Assembly (NCBI RefSeq): GCF_030505195.1
Contig: NZ_CP129672.1
Coordinates: forward strand, 2,638,501-2,702,500
Length of the DNA stretch: 64,000 nt
Source: Comamonas testosteroni
GTDB lineage: Bacteria; Pseudomonadota; Gammaproteobacteria; Burkholderiales; Burkholderiaceae_C
Direction of reading: 5' to 3'
Of the stretch, positions 34,815-44,243 are shown one piece after another. The notes below the pieces were generated by a model. That model was given only the letters and a program-made list of their open reading frames with translations, was not told where the DNA came from and did not search any database. Position 1 is the stretch's first letter, and the number at the start of each line of letters is the position of its first letter. A program made the translations under genes and the position numbers.

Positions 34815-35795
34815 TTATATGCCCTCCCCCGCGTTCTTTGGCAGTCGCTCCAGATCCATAAGGCGAGGGCTGGACAGCTTGGGTGAGGTGAAAGGCATGC
34901 GCAGCTTGAGCTTGGACTTGCTGCAGGCCTTGGCCGTGGCGGCCGAGAACAGCAGGATGGCCGAGGTGAAATAAAACCACATCAGCACCACCACCAGCGA
35001 GCCGGCTGCGCCATAGGCCGAGACCACGGCGGCGGTGGACAGGTACCAGGCCAGGGCCTGTTTTCCGATGGTGAACAGGGCTGCTCCCGTCAGCGAGCCC
35101 AGCAGCAGGTATTTGGTGACGGGTTTGATGCTGCTACCCATGCGCATCAGACCCCAGAACAGCAGCACCGCGATGCTAAAGGACAGGCCCTCGTTGATCA
35201 GCCCCATCAACGGGCCCAGCGGCACAAGCTGCAGCTCGTCATTGGCCCATTTGGTGATCATCTGGATGGCGGTTGAAAGCACCATGGACACCAGCAGCAA
35301 AAAGCCCAGGCCCACGACATAGCTCAAACCCCAGAGACGGGAGATGGCCATGCTCCACCAGGGCTTGTTTTCCTGCGGGCGAGACTCTTCGCCCATGGAC
35401 CAGAGCTTGTCCAGCGAAGCCTGCAGCTCCACAAACACGCCCGTGGCGCCCGAGAGCATCATCACCAGACCGAGCACGGACGCGAGCGAGCCCTGATTGG
35501 CATTCTGGGCGCTGGCCAGAGCGCTCTTGACGACCTGTGCCGCACGTTCCCCGACCACGCTCTGTATCTGGCTGATCAAGGTGCTTTCCACATAGCTGCG
35601 ATCCAGCCACCAGCCCAGCAGCCCCACGACGGCCAGCAACAGCGGAGCCAGGCTCAGCATGCCGTAAAACGACATGGCGGCACTCATGCGCAGACCGTCG
35701 GCCTGCAGCCAGAGTTGTACGGAGTCGATCAGCGGTTGCAGGGGGTGGGCGAGGCGTCGCAGCTTGTGCTGCCAGCCGGAGGTATCAAAAGCCAT
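34815..35795 (-). CDS. YihY/BrkB-family inner-membrane protein
   Basis: A 326-residue protein with about six membrane segments. ADGLRMSAAMSFYGMLSLAP is the hallmark N-terminal block of the YihY (formerly RNase BN/BrkB) family; GATGVFVELQASLDKLW, YLLLGSLTGAALFTIGKQAL and VLMWFYFTSAILLFSAA follow. Family function is unclear; no nuclease role is established. It is convergent with the phosphoethanolamine transferase-like gene. Confidence 0.88.
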   Translation of the reverse strand: MAFDTSGWQHKLRRLAHPLQPLIDSVQLWLQADGLRMSAAMSFYGMLSLAPLLLAVVGLLGWWLDRSYVESTLISQIQSVVGERAAQVVKSALASAQNANQGSLASVLGLVMMLSGATGVFVELQASLDKLWSMGEESRPQENKPWWSMAISRLWGLSYVVGLGFLLLVSMVLSTAIQMITKWANDELQLVPLGPLMGLINEGLSFSIAVLLFWGLMRMGSSIKPVTKYLLLGSLTGAALFTIGKQALAWYLSTAAVVSAYGAAGSLVVVLMWFYFTSAILLFSAATAKACSKSKLKLRMPFTSPKLSSPRLMDLERLPKNAGEGI

Positions 35796-36160
35796 GTGTC
35801 GAATTCTGGTTGCTGAACCATGGTGGTTTTGTCAGCCTATGTCTGCTGGCAGTGAGTACAGGCAAATATTTTGTAATTTCCGCCTGCATTCTGGCAACTC
35901 TGCCATGGTGGTTGATTTCAGCGGTTTCAAGTTTTCATCCTTTATCCGGTGAGCGATAGATGCTCACTTTTTTGAGTTATGAATCCAATTTCGTTGGCTT
36001 CTTTCAAGAAAGCGCATCGGGGTTTTCTCTAGTCAACTACGCTTGGCGACTCTCTGTGTGTCGTAGTTCAATCCGGGTTTGCACCAGTCAAAGTGCAACT
36101 CTTCAACTACAAAAAAATACCATCCCTCTTCAAGAAGGCTGGCAGGACGAGACACATTAC
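35796..36160 (+). other. Leader region of succinate CoA-transferase
   Basis: A 365-bp region with visibly higher AT content than the genes around it. It holds an intrinsic terminator (35949-35973) about 190 bp before the CoA-transferase start. An open frame continues upstream from the CoA-transferase to 35960, but its sequence has no family similarity and I do not treat it as coding. Confidence 0.5.
35949..35973 (+). terminator. Orphan intrinsic terminator in a 5' leader
   Basis: GTGAGC and GCTCAC pair around a 7-nt loop and are followed by T6. No plus-strand gene ends before it: the upstream gene (YihY) is on the minus strand. It may be an attenuator of the CoA-transferase gene or the end of a small RNA starting after about 35800. 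Confidence 0.7.
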
Positions 36161-37699
36161 ATGCAGACTTCCTTTTCCACCGCATCTCCTGCAGATCGCG
36201 TGCTTTGCCCTGTCTTGCGCGAACGCATCATGACGGCTGACCAGGCCGCCGGCCTGATTCAATCCGGCATGACACTGGGCATGAGCGGCTTCACACCCGC
36301 TGGCGCACCTAAGGCCGTGCCTCAGGCATTGGCACGCCGGATCGAAGCGCAGAACGCCAATGGCGGAAACTTCCGCATCAGTCTATGGACGGGAGCTTCG
36401 ACCTCACCCGAACTCGATGGCGCACTGGCCAAGGTGCATGGCATTGAACGCCGTCTGCCCTACCAGTCGGACCCCACGGTGCGCAAGGAGATCAACGAGG
36501 GGCGCATGCAGTATGTGGACATCCATCTGTCCCATGTGGCGCAGCATGTGTGGTTCGGCTTCCTCGGCCATCTTGACGTGGCGGTGATCGAGGTGGCGGG
36601 TGTTTTGCCCGATGGCCGCCTGATTCCATCGACCTCGGTGGGCAACAACAAGACCTGGCTGGAACAGGCCGACAAAGTCATTCTCGAAGTCAACAGCGCC
36701 CAGCCTGCCGAGCTCGAGGGCATGCACGACATTTACTACGGTGCGGCCGTGCCCCCAAAGCGCAAGCCCATACTCATGGAGCATCCGTTCGATCGCATTG
36801 GCGAGCCCTATCTGCATTGCGATCTGAGCAAGGTGATTGCCGTGGTGCCAACGGCCCAGCGTGACAGGCTGGCAGCGTTCACGGCACCCGATGAGGGCTC
36901 CATGCGCATTGCCGAGAACATCATCGATTTTTTGCAGAACGAGGTAAAAGTGGGCCGCCTGCCGCCCGAGTTGCTACCGCTGCAGTCGGGCGTTGGCAAT
37001 ATCGCCAACGCCGTGCTGGCGGGACTGAACAACGGCCCGTTCGACCACCTGAACGCCTATACCGAGGTGCTGCAGGACGGCATGCTGGACATGCTGGAGT
37101 CGGGCAAGCTCGATACCGCATCGACCACCTCGCTGGCGCTGAGCCCGGCGGCCATGGAGCGCTTTCTGGCCAATATCGACTATTACCGCCAGCGCATCAT
37201 GCTGCGCCCGCAGGAGATATCGAACCACCCCGAGCTGATCCGTCGCATGGGTTTGATTTCGATGAACGCGCTGATCGAGGCCGATATGTACGGCAACGTC
37301 AACAGCACGCATGTCATGGGCTCGTCCATCATGAACGGCATTGGCGGCAGCGGTGACTTTGCGCGCAACGCCTATCTGTCGATCTTCATGACACCTTCCA
37401 CGGCCAAGGGCGGCAAGATCAGCTGTATCGTGCCCATGGTCTCCCATGTCGATCACACCGAGCATGACGTGCAGGTCATCGTGACCGAGCAGGGTCTGGC
37501 CGATCTGCGCGGCCTGGCACCGGTGCAGCGCGCACGTCTGATCATCGAGAAATGCGTGCACCCCGACTACAAGGCGGCGATGAGCGAGTATCTGGAGCGC
37601 GCGCTGCGCGATGCACCGGGCAAGCACACGCCACATTTGCTCGATCAGGCTTATGCCTGGCATCAGCGCTATCTGAAGACGGGCTCCATGCAGGGCTGA
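36161..37699 (+). CDS. Succinate CoA-transferase (acetyl-CoA hydrolase/transferase family)
   Basis: A 512-residue class I CoA-transferase, the length of AarC/Cat1/ScpC-type succinate CoA-transferases. It has SGMTLGMSGFTPAGAPKAVP, STSVGNNKTWLEQADKVILE, LLPLQSGVGNIANAVLAGLN, NVNSTHVMGSSIMNGIGGSG, GKISCIVPMVSHVDHTEHDV and VIVTEQGLADLRGLAP. It swaps CoA between succinate and acetate or propionate. ATG 36161 matches the family N-terminus. It stands alone, with an attenuator-like terminator upstream and a perfect hairpin downstream. Confidence 0.9.
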   Translation: MQTSFSTASPADRVLCPVLRERIMTADQAAGLIQSGMTLGMSGFTPAGAPKAVPQALARRIEAQNANGGNFRISLWTGASTSPELDGALAKVHGIERRLPYQSDPTVRKEINEGRMQYVDIHLSHVAQHVWFGFLGHLDVAVIEVAGVLPDGRLIPSTSVGNNKTWLEQADKVILEVNSAQPAELEGMHDIYYGAAVPPKRKPILMEHPFDRIGEPYLHCDLSKVIAVVPTAQRDRLAAFTAPDEGSMRIAENIIDFLQNEVKVGRLPPELLPLQSGVGNIANAVLAGLNNGPFDHLNAYTEVLQDGMLDMLESGKLDTASTTSLALSPAAMERFLANIDYYRQRIMLRPQEISNHPELIRRMGLISMNALIEADMYGNVNSTHVMGSSIMNGIGGSGDFARNAYLSIFMTPSTAKGGKISCIVPMVSHVDHTEHDVQVIVTEQGLADLRGLAPVQRARLIIEKCVHPDYKAAMSEYLERALRDAPGKHTPHLLDQAYAWHQRYLKTGSMQG

Positions 37700-37713
37700 G
37701 GGAGCATGCGCAA

Positions 37714-37747
37714 ACCAGAAACGCTGCCATATGGCAGCGTTTCTGGT
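37714..37747. terminator. Perfect 34-bp palindrome after the CoA-transferase gene
   Basis: ACCAGAAACGCTGCCAT and ATGGCAGCGTTTCTGGT are exact reverse complements with no spacer. It lies 14 bp after the CoA-transferase stop, in a convergent gap with the galactarate dehydratase gene, so it could end transcripts from both sides even though no long T run follows. Confidence 0.65.
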
Positions 37748-37780
37748 GATTCTGTCTGTGCCCTGATGGCGGCTTTTCCA

Positions 37781-37803
37781 AGCGCTCTGGATTCGAGAGC
37801 GCT
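37781..37803. repeat. Second inverted repeat in the same gap
   Basis: AGCGCTCT and AGAGCGCT are exact 8-bp complements with a 7-nt spacer. It lies 25 bp before the end of the convergent galactarate dehydratase gene and may help stop or protect that transcript. Confidence 0.5.
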
Positions 37804-37828
37804 CTCGAGGTGAGGGCGCCGTACGGAT

Positions 37829-39394
37829 TCAGGTCACCGGAGCCGGGTTGAACAGCACCAGCGCGTTATGCAACTGCCAATGCTCGGCCCAGGTCTTTTT
37901 GCGGCCGCTGGCGACATCGAGCATCAGCCTGAACATTTCCCAGCCGATGTCTTCGATCGTGGCCTCGCCGTCGGCAATGCGCCCGGCGTTGATATCCATC
38001 AGATCGTGCCAGCGGCGCGCCAGGTCGCTGCGCGTGGCCACCTTGATCACCGGCACCTGAGCCAGACCGTAAGGCGTGCCGCGGCCCGTGGTGAAGACAT
38101 GCAGGTTCATGCCCGCTGCCAGCTGCAGCGTGCCGCAGATGAAGTCGCTGGCCGGCGTGGCCGCATAGACCAGGCCCTGACTGATGTCGCGATCGGCCAG
38201 CCGCTGACCCGGCGACAGCACGCCGGTGATGGGGGCTGTCCCGCTCTTGATGATGGAGCCCATGGCCTTTTCAACAATGTTCGACAATCCGCCTTTTTTA
38301 TTGCCGGGCGTGGTGTTGGCGCTGCGGTCCACCTTGCCCTTGTCCAGGTAGGCGTCGTACCAGGCCATTTCCTCGATCATGGCTTCGGCCACTTCGGGGC
38401 TTGCAGCGCGTGATGTGAGCTGGTCGATGCCGTCGCGCACCTCGGTCACCTCGCTGAACATCACGGTGGCGCCCGCGCGTACCAGCAGGTCGGTGCAAAA
38501 GCCCACGGCCGGGTTGGCGGTGACGCCGCTGAAGGCGTCGCTGCCCCCGCATTGGACTCCCACCACCAGGGCGCTGGCAGGCACTGTCTCGCGGCGGCGG
38601 GCGTCGAGGCGGCGCAGATGCTGCTCGGCCTGGCGCATGATGGAGTCGATCATGGACATAAAGCCCACATGGGCCTCGTCCTGCAGACAGACCACGTCCA
38701 GTTCGGTTTCACGCTCGTCGACGATGGGAAAGCTGCCCGGCGGCAGCAGGCGCTCGGGTTGCAGCTTTTCACAGCCCAGGCTGACCACCATGACCTCGCC
38801 GCCGAAGTTCGGGTTGCGGCTGATATTGCGCAGCGTGCGCTGCGGTATCTCGGCTCCTACGGCATCGATGGCCACGCCGCAGCCGTAGCTGTGCTCCAGA
38901 CCCACCACGTCGTCCACATGAGGGTAGCGGGGCAGCAGCTCGGACTTGATGCGGCGCACCGCAAAGTCGAGCACCCCGGCCACGCATTGCACCGTGGTGG
39001 TGATGGCCAGGATGTTGCGCGTGCCCACCGTGCCGTCCGCATTGCGGTAGCCCTCGAAGGTATAGCCTGCCAGCGGCTCCAGCGCGGGCGGCTTGACGGT
39101 GGCGATGGGCAGGCCCTCAAGCGAGCGAGCCTCGGGCATCTGCAGCAAGCGCTCATGCACCCAACTGCCGGCGGCAATGGGCTTGAGCGCATAGCCGATG
39201 ATCACGTTGTAGCGGCGCACCGCACCGCCCTCGGGAATGTCCACCAGCGCCACTTTGTGCGCCTGCGGTACCTTGTCGACCAGCACCATCCCCCCGGGCA
39301 TCACCGTGCCCGCAGGCAACCCCCCGTCATTGGCCACGATGGCTACGTTGTCGGCCGGATGCATGCTGATGGAAAGCGGAAGTGGGGTACTCAT
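37829..39394 (-). CDS. garD: Galactarate dehydratase (UxaA/GarD family)
   Basis: A 521-residue protein, almost the length of E. coli GarD. It has an N-terminal SAF-like domain (about 10-95; [40 protein letters not shown]) and a large catalytic domain ([80 protein letters not shown]). These iron-dependent enzymes dehydrate galactarate to 5-dehydro-4-deoxyglucarate; altronate dehydratase relatives are shorter in general. The product is the substrate of the KdgD enzyme encoded at 44244. Confidence 0.88.
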   Translation of the reverse strand: MSTPLPLSISMHPADNVAIVANDGGLPAGTVMPGGMVLVDKVPQAHKVALVDIPEGGAVRRYNVIIGYALKPIAAGSWVHERLLQMPEARSLEGLPIATVKPPALEPLAGYTFEGYRNADGTVGTRNILAITTTVQCVAGVLDFAVRRIKSELLPRYPHVDDVVGLEHSYGCGVAIDAVGAEIPQRTLRNISRNPNFGGEVMVVSLGCEKLQPERLLPPGSFPIVDERETELDVVCLQDEAHVGFMSMIDSIMRQAEQHLRRLDARRRETVPASALVVGVQCGGSDAFSGVTANPAVGFCTDLLVRAGATVMFSEVTEVRDGIDQLTSRAASPEVAEAMIEEMAWYDAYLDKGKVDRSANTTPGNKKGGLSNIVEKAMGSIIKSGTAPITGVLSPGQRLADRDISQGLVYAATPASDFICGTLQLAAGMNLHVFTTGRGTPYGLAQVPVIKVATRSDLARRWHDLMDINAGRIADGEATIEDIGWEMFRLMLDVASGRKKTWAEHWQLHNALVLFNPAPVT

Positions 39395-39475
39395 GACAAT
39401 GTCTTTTCAGTTTCTTATCGCTGTCCGCTGGGCACAGCCCGCCCAAGCAAGCGGCACAGCCCACGCAACAGGCGC

Positions 39476-39600
39476 AGCCCAAGGCGATGGACACCGAGGA
39501 AGGGCCGCCCCGTACCGAGGGTGTCGTCCCCCTCCCTTGCGAAGCAAGTAGAGAGGCGCCGTGCAACGAGGGGGAAGCGGCGCAAGCCGCTCAGGGGGTG
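39476..39600 (-). repeat. 3'-end repeat, copy E
   Basis: Minus-strand sequence begins CACCCCCTGAGCGGCTTGCG, then CCGCTTCCCCCTCG, an inserted CGGCGCCTCTCTACTTGCTT segment, GGGAGGGGGACGACACCCTC, and GGCCCTTCCTCGGTGTCCAT. It begins 7 bp after the Bug-protein stop at 39607. Confidence 0.85.
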
Positions 39601-39606
39601 CTTTAT

Positions 39607-40608
39607 TTACTCAGCCTTTATTCCAGCAGACTTGATCACCTTGGCCCACTTGCTCACTTCGGCCTTCTGATAATCGGCCAGTTCGACGGTGCTCATGTTC
39701 GACGACAGCATGCCGAAGTTCTTGAGGCGGGCCTGGACTTCGGGGGTGGCGACGATCTTCAGGATTTCGGCATGCAGGCGGTCCACGATGGGCTTGGGCG
39801 TGCCTGCAGGGGCGAAAACGGCCTGCCAGGAGCCCATGTCGAAACCCTTCTCGCCGGCTTCCGCAATCGTGGGTACATCGGGCAGCGATTCCAGGCGCTT
39901 GGAGCTGCTCACGGCGATGGGGCGCAGCTTGCCGGACTGGATGTGCGGGCCGACGACCAAGGCAGTGTCGAACATCATGTCCACCTGTCCTCCCATGACA
40001 TCCTGCACGGCGGGGCCGCTGCCCTTGTAGGGCACATGGGTGAACTTCACGCCGCTCTGGTAGGCCAGCAGTTCCAGCGCCATGTGGTTGGAGGTGCCGT
40101 TGCCCGGGGAGGCAGAGGTCAGACCGCCCGACGAGGCCTTGGCCTTGCTGCCGGCCAGTACGTCGGCCAGAGTCTTGTAGGGGCTGGAGGCGGGCACCAC
40201 CAGCACCAGAGGGCCGGAGCCGAGCATGGCGACGGGCGTGAAGGACTTGATCGGGTCGTAGTCCAGCTTGGAGTACAGGCTGACATTGATGGCGTGCGAG
40301 CTGATGGTGCCGCCCAGAATGGTGTAGCCGTCGGCCGGGGCGCGTGCCGCCAGCGCCGAGCCCACGCTGCCGCCGGCGCCGCCCTTGTTCTCGATGACCA
40401 CGGGCGTGCCCAGGGCCTTGCTCAGCGGCTGCGCAATCACGCGTGCCAGGGTGTCGGTATTGCCGCCGGGGGGGAACGGCACCAGATAGGTGATGGGCTT
40501 GCCAGTGGGCCAGTTGCCTTGTGCCAGTGCGGGTGCGGCGACAAGGGATGCGCCCAGCAGCAGGGAGCTGGCGGCAAGGATGGATTGAAGCAGGGTGCGG
40601 CGTTGCAT
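39607..40608 (-). CDS. Bug-family TTT solute-binding protein (aldarate cluster)
   Basis: A 333-residue periplasmic protein. Signal MQRRTLLQSILAASSLLLGA ends near PALAQG. Blocks are ITYLVPFPPGGNTDTLARVI, VIENKGGAGGSVGSALAARA, FTHVPYKGSGPAVQDVMGGQ and DVPTIAEAGEKGF. It follows the glucarate-dehydratase-like gene on the same strand with about 117 bp between, and precedes garD, so an aldarate or related sugar acid is the likely ligand. No TctA/TctB genes are present. Confidence 0.88.
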   Translation of the reverse strand: MQRRTLLQSILAASSLLLGASLVAAPALAQGNWPTGKPITYLVPFPPGGNTDTLARVIAQPLSKALGTPVVIENKGGAGGSVGSALAARAPADGYTILGGTISSHAINVSLYSKLDYDPIKSFTPVAMLGSGPLVLVVPASSPYKTLADVLAGSKAKASSGGLTSASPGNGTSNHMALELLAYQSGVKFTHVPYKGSGPAVQDVMGGQVDMMFDTALVVGPHIQSGKLRPIAVSSSKRLESLPDVPTIAEAGEKGFDMGSWQAVFAPAGTPKPIVDRLHAEILKIVATPEVQARLKNFGMLSSNMSTVELADYQKAEVSKWAKVIKSAGIKAE

Positions 40609-40725
40609 GATGGTTGTCTCCGGTTGAAAAGCGTCTTTTTGCGCTGTGCAAAGGGGTGCGATCGGACCAGCTCGGCTTGGGCTGGATGTGGGCTCTGTTC
40701 GGTCTTCCTGTGCAGGGGCTGGAAT

Positions 40726-42021
40726 TCAGAAGCGCGGTTGCTTGCCGGTGAATTCCGGGTCGTATTTGCGCATCTGTCCAAGGTCGTCGCGGTTGCGGAT
40801 GCCGCAATGCAGATAGTTGTCGTGCAGACGGGCCAAGGCTGCGCGGTCCAGGGTCACGCCCAGGCCGGGCGTGGTGGGCACGCGCAGGCTGCCCTGCTCG
40901 AACTGCAGGCGCCCGCCCTCGACGACTTCCTCGTCCTGCCACGGATAGTGGGTGTCGCAGGCATAGGTCAGCAGGGGCACGCTGGCGCACAGATGAGTCA
41001 TGGCCACCAGGCTCACGCCCAGATGGGAGTTGCTGTGCATGGACAGGCCCAGGTCGAAGGTGCGGCACAGCGTGGACAGGCGCTGTGTGGCGCGCAGGCC
41101 GCCCCAGTAATGGTGGTCGCTGAGCACGATCTTCACGGGGCAGCCCATGTCGGCGTTGCGGCGGAACTCGGCAAAGTCCGTCACCACCATATTCGTGGCC
41201 AGGGGCACATCGCACTCGCGAGCCACGGCGGCCATGCCGTCCAGGCCTGGTGCCGGGTCCTCGTAGTACTCGAGCACGCCGCGCAACTGCTGCACGATCT
41301 TCAGGCTGGTCTCCACGGTCCAGTTGCCATTCGGGTCAATGCGCAGTGGTGTGCCAGGGAAGGCCTCGGCCAGCGCCAGGATGCCGGCAGCCTCCTGCTT
41401 GGGCGGCAGCGTGCCGGCCTTGAGCTTGATGCTCTGGAAGCCGTACTGGTCGATCATGCGCCGGGCCTGGGCCACCAACTGGGCCGGCGTCAGGGCCTCG
41501 CCCCAGGCGTCGGGTGCGTAGGGCTGGCCCACATGCTCGGCGTACTTGTAGAAAAGGTAGGCGGAGTAGGGCACGCGGTCGCGTGCGGGTCCGCCCAGCA
41601 GGTCGACGATGGGTGCCCCGGCCATCTGGCCCTGCAAGTCCAGCATGGCGACTTCGAAGGCGCTGACCACCTTGGCCACGGTCTTGGAGACATGGGTGCC
41701 AGGTGCCAGCGAGACCTGCTGACCCAGAAATTCCGAGGCCGTGAGCTGGGGCGGAGTGACCAGGGCGGCGACGCGGGCTTCCATTTCATTGAGCGCCCAG
41801 GGCGAGAGCCCGACCAAGGCAGGTGCGGTCTTGGCCAGCGCATCCAGCATGGGCTGGTCGCCATAGCTCTCGTTGATGCCGACCAGGCCGGAAGCGGTTT
41901 CGATCTCGATGATGGAGCGCAGCGCCCAGGGTTCGTGAATGCCGGCGGCGTTGAGCAGCGGCGGATCACGGAAGGCAATCGGCGTGATGCGGATGTGGCG
42001 GATCTGGTGAGAGGTGCTCAT
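40726..42021 (-). CDS. Glucarate dehydratase-like enolase-superfamily protein (GlucD subgroup)
   Basis: A 431-residue enolase-superfamily acid-sugar dehydratase. The GlucD catalytic set is complete: Lys199-x-Lys201 in SIKLKAG, metal ligands Asp229 (IDPNGNW), Glu254 (YYEDP) and Asn277 (ATNMV), Asp302 (SDHHYW) and His329 (MHSNSH). It differs from the canonical paralogue at 47436 in the N-terminal capping domain and in ending QMRKYDPEFTGKQPRF, so it may prefer another diacid. It diverges from a FadR-type regulator gene, with a palindromic site between. Confidence 0.88.
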   Translation of the reverse strand: MSTSHQIRHIRITPIAFRDPPLLNAAGIHEPWALRSIIEIETASGLVGINESYGDQPMLDALAKTAPALVGLSPWALNEMEARVAALVTPPQLTASEFLGQQVSLAPGTHVSKTVAKVVSAFEVAMLDLQGQMAGAPIVDLLGGPARDRVPYSAYLFYKYAEHVGQPYAPDAWGEALTPAQLVAQARRMIDQYGFQSIKLKAGTLPPKQEAAGILALAEAFPGTPLRIDPNGNWTVETSLKIVQQLRGVLEYYEDPAPGLDGMAAVARECDVPLATNMVVTDFAEFRRNADMGCPVKIVLSDHHYWGGLRATQRLSTLCRTFDLGLSMHSNSHLGVSLVAMTHLCASVPLLTYACDTHYPWQDEEVVEGGRLQFEQGSLRVPTTPGLGVTLDRAALARLHDNYLHCGIRNRDDLGQMRKYDPEFTGKQPRF

Positions 42022-42086
42022 CTTGAGATGACTGATGCGGCGCAGGAGCTGCGGCCCGAAGTTGAAAGAGGGAGTTTGTGTGGTAT

Positions 42087-42099
42087 GTTGTCGTACAAC
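42087..42099. promoter_or_regulatory. Candidate GntR/FadR operator
   Basis: GTTGT-CGT-ACAAC is a perfect inverted repeat (5-bp arms). It lies between the glucarate-dehydratase-like gene and the divergent FadR-type regulator gene, the expected place for its operator. A related sequence lies at 43186. Confidence 0.6.
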
Positions 42100-42122
42100 T
42101 GAAAGCCATTATCATCAGGCTT

Positions 42123-42920
42123 ATGAGTACCCAGACATCGGAATTACCCCAATCAACCCCGTCTTTGCCGCTGACGGAGGGGTACGCCCTGCGCAGCAAA
42201 ACCAGCAAGGGCAGCCGCAGTCTGGCGAATCTGTTGTCCGAGGAGTTCGAGCACAAGATCCGCCAGGGCCTGCTGCATGAGGGCGACAAGCTGCCCACCG
42301 AGTCCGAACTCGTGCGCAGCTACGACGTCAGCCGCACCGTGGTGCGCGAGGCGCTGTCCAAATTGCAGGCTGCCGGGCTGGTCGAGACTCGCCATGGCAT
42401 AGGCACTTTCGTGCTGCCGGCGCGCCAGAGCGCAAGCCCCATGCTCAGCGCGCGCGAGCTCAGCGAGTCCGTCGACGTGCTGGCCGTGCTGGAGCTGCGC
42501 ATCAGCCTGGAAACCGAGGCTGCAGGTCTGGCCGCCCAGCGCCGCAGCGAAGCCCATCTGCAGGTCATGAGCGAGGCCCTGCAGGAGTTCGAACATCATT
42601 TCGCCCTGGGGCACGACACTGTCGAGCACGATCTGGCCTTTCATCTGAGCATCGCGCAGGCCACTGGCAACCGGTATTTCCAGGACATCCTGCAGCACTT
42701 CGGCACGCTGCTGATTCCGCGCAATCGCATCTCCTCCATGCATACGCCGGCACGCGACCCCGACTATCTGCGTCGTGTGAACCGTGAGCACGAGGAGATC
42801 TATGCCGCCATCGCGCGCCAGGATGCCGATTCGGCCCGCGCCGCCATGCGCATCCATCTGACCAACTCGCGCGAGCGTCTGCGCCTGGCCCAGCGCCTGA
42901 GCCTGAGCGCAGAGTCCTGA
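42123..42920 (+). CDS. FadR-subfamily GntR regulator of the aldarate cluster
   Basis: A 265-residue GntR protein. The winged helix is at about 40-105 (SLANLLSEEFEHKIRQGLLH, LPTESELVRSYDVSRTVVRE, ALSKLQAAGLVETRHGIGTF). The helical FCD domain follows, with metal-binding residues expected in VEHDLAFHLSIAQATGN and NREHEEIYAAIARQDADSAR. FadR-type regulators are usually repressors released by the pathway substrate; here probably an aldarate. ATG 42123 is preferred over an upstream ATG at 42078, which would include the operator. Confidence 0.88.
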   Translation: MSTQTSELPQSTPSLPLTEGYALRSKTSKGSRSLANLLSEEFEHKIRQGLLHEGDKLPTESELVRSYDVSRTVVREALSKLQAAGLVETRHGIGTFVLPARQSASPMLSARELSESVDVLAVLELRISLETEAAGLAAQRRSEAHLQVMSEALQEFEHHFALGHDTVEHDLAFHLSIAQATGNRYFQDILQHFGTLLIPRNRISSMHTPARDPDYLRRVNREHEEIYAAIARQDADSARAAMRIHLTNSRERLRLAQRLSLSAES

Positions 42921-43224
42921 CCCTGAGACCCCGAGAGCCTGGTCCGGGCGGGCGCTTGATGGAAGAGGCTGACCGCAGCGGCTGGCTGCCTGCGGCATGC
43001 GGCTGCCACTGTGTCTTCGCTGCGCCGAACACTTGGAAAAGCTTAAAAGTGATAGCTTGAAGAGAGCTTTGGTATTGGGTTTGAAGCCAATTTCATAGAT
43101 TGAATAGGCGCAAGCCAAAGACTGGGGGCCGGCTGCGACCCGTGCTTACCCTTAGAAGAAATGTCTTGGCGTTCAAAAATACCTAGTTGTATGATGACTG
43201 ACCACAACAAGGAGACATTTCACC
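42921..43224 (+). other. Intergenic region before the aldarate plus-strand operon
   Basis: A 304-bp region between the regulator gene and the Bug-protein gene. It holds a GATAGCTTG-containing AT-rich segment around 43045-43115 that may be a decayed copy of the family intergenic repeat, and the operator-like site at 43186. GGAGAC 11 bp before 43225 is the ribosome site. Confidence 0.5.
43186..43198. promoter_or_regulatory. Second operator-like site before the aldarate operon
   Basis: GTTGTATGATGAC matches the 42087 palindrome at 8 of 13 positions, with the whole left arm GTTGT conserved. It lies 27 bp upstream of the Bug-protein start and could let the FadR-type regulator control the plus-strand operon. 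Confidence 0.4.
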
Positions 43225-44202
43225 ATGGTCCGACGCTCGCACTTTCTGCGCTCTCTGCTGGCCCTGGCGGCCAGCGGTTTGCTGTCGTCCACATTGCTGG
43301 CTGCCGATGCTTGGCCGAGCAAGCCCATTCGTCTGGTGGTTCCCTATCCTCCCGGCGGCAGCTCCGACATCATTGCGCGCTCAATCGGGCAGCTGATCTC
43401 CCAGGAGCTCAAGCAGACCGTGGTGATCGACAACAAGCCCGGCGCCAATGGCAATCTGGGCGCTGAATTCGTCGCACGTGCACCGGCCGATGGCTATACC
43501 TGGCTGCTGTGCGATCTCGGTGCACTGGCCATCTCTCCCTCGATCTATACCAAGCTCAGCTTCGACCCTTCCAAGGCGCTGCGTGGTGCGGCCATGCTGG
43601 CTTATTCGCCTCATATGCTGGTGGTACATCCCTCCGTTCAGGCCAGCAATCTCAAGGAGCTGGTGGAGCTGTCCAAGAAGCAGGACCTGAACTTTGCCGT
43701 CACTGCATCGGGCAGTGCCCCCCATCTGGCCGGCGTGGAGCTGGCCCGCATCACCGGCGCCAAATGGGTGTACGTGCCCTACAAGGGCGGCGTGCAGTCG
43801 GTGCAGGACACGGTGGCAGGCCAGACCCAGGTGCTGATGAACGGCATGCTGGCCACCTATCCGCATGTGCAAAGCGGCAAGCTCAAGCTGCTGGGCATTT
43901 CCAAGAACACCCGCATGCCACTGATTGCCGATGTGCCGACGTTGGCAGAGCAGGGCGCACAGGGTTTCGCCTCGGGCACCTGGCAGGGCGTGGTGTTGCC
44001 CGCCAAGACGCCTGAAGCCGTGGTGCAGCGCGTGAACCAGGTGCTGCTCGCTGCCATCCGCTCCACCGAGGTCCGGTCTCGCCTGACCGGCCAGGGGGCC
44101 GAGGTCGTCACGATGACGCCCGCCGAAACCGACAAATTCTTCAACGCCGAGCGCGCGCGCTGGCGCGCCGTGGTGCAAGCCGCCCAACTGCAGCTGGATT
44201 GA
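43225..44202 (+). CDS. Bug-family TTT solute-binding protein (aldarate operon)
   Basis: A 325-residue periplasmic protein with signal [20 protein letters not shown] ending near LLAADA. Blocks are [60 protein letters not shown] and [21 protein letters not shown] precedes the ATG. It leads the operon that encodes KdgD, a second Bug protein, GudD and the semialdehyde dehydrogenase, so its ligand is probably glucarate, galactarate or a close relative. Confidence 0.9.
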   Translation: MVRRSHFLRSLLALAASGLLSSTLLAADAWPSKPIRLVVPYPPGGSSDIIARSIGQLISQELKQTVVIDNKPGANGNLGAEFVARAPADGYTWLLCDLGALAISPSIYTKLSFDPSKALRGAAMLAYSPHMLVVHPSVQASNLKELVELSKKQDLNFAVTASGSAPHLAGVELARITGAKWVYVPYKGGVQSVQDTVAGQTQVLMNGMLATYPHVQSGKLKLLGISKNTRMPLIADVPTLAEQGAQGFASGTWQGVVLPAKTPEAVVQRVNQVLLAAIRSTEVRSRLTGQGAEVVTMTPAETDKFFNAERARWRAVVQAAQLQLD

Positions 44203-44243
44203 GCTGCCAGATCTTTTTTGCTCCCCTCTATTCAAGGATTACC

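Noticed and set aside
35960..36160. N-terminal extension of succinate CoA-transferase
   Set aside because: The 67 extra codons have no family similarity, are AT-rich, and overlap an intrinsic terminator.
39487..42102. 871-codon open frame on the plus strand
   Set aside because: It runs antisense to a Bug-protein gene and the glucarate-dehydratase-like gene and through a repeat. It has no recognisable domain.
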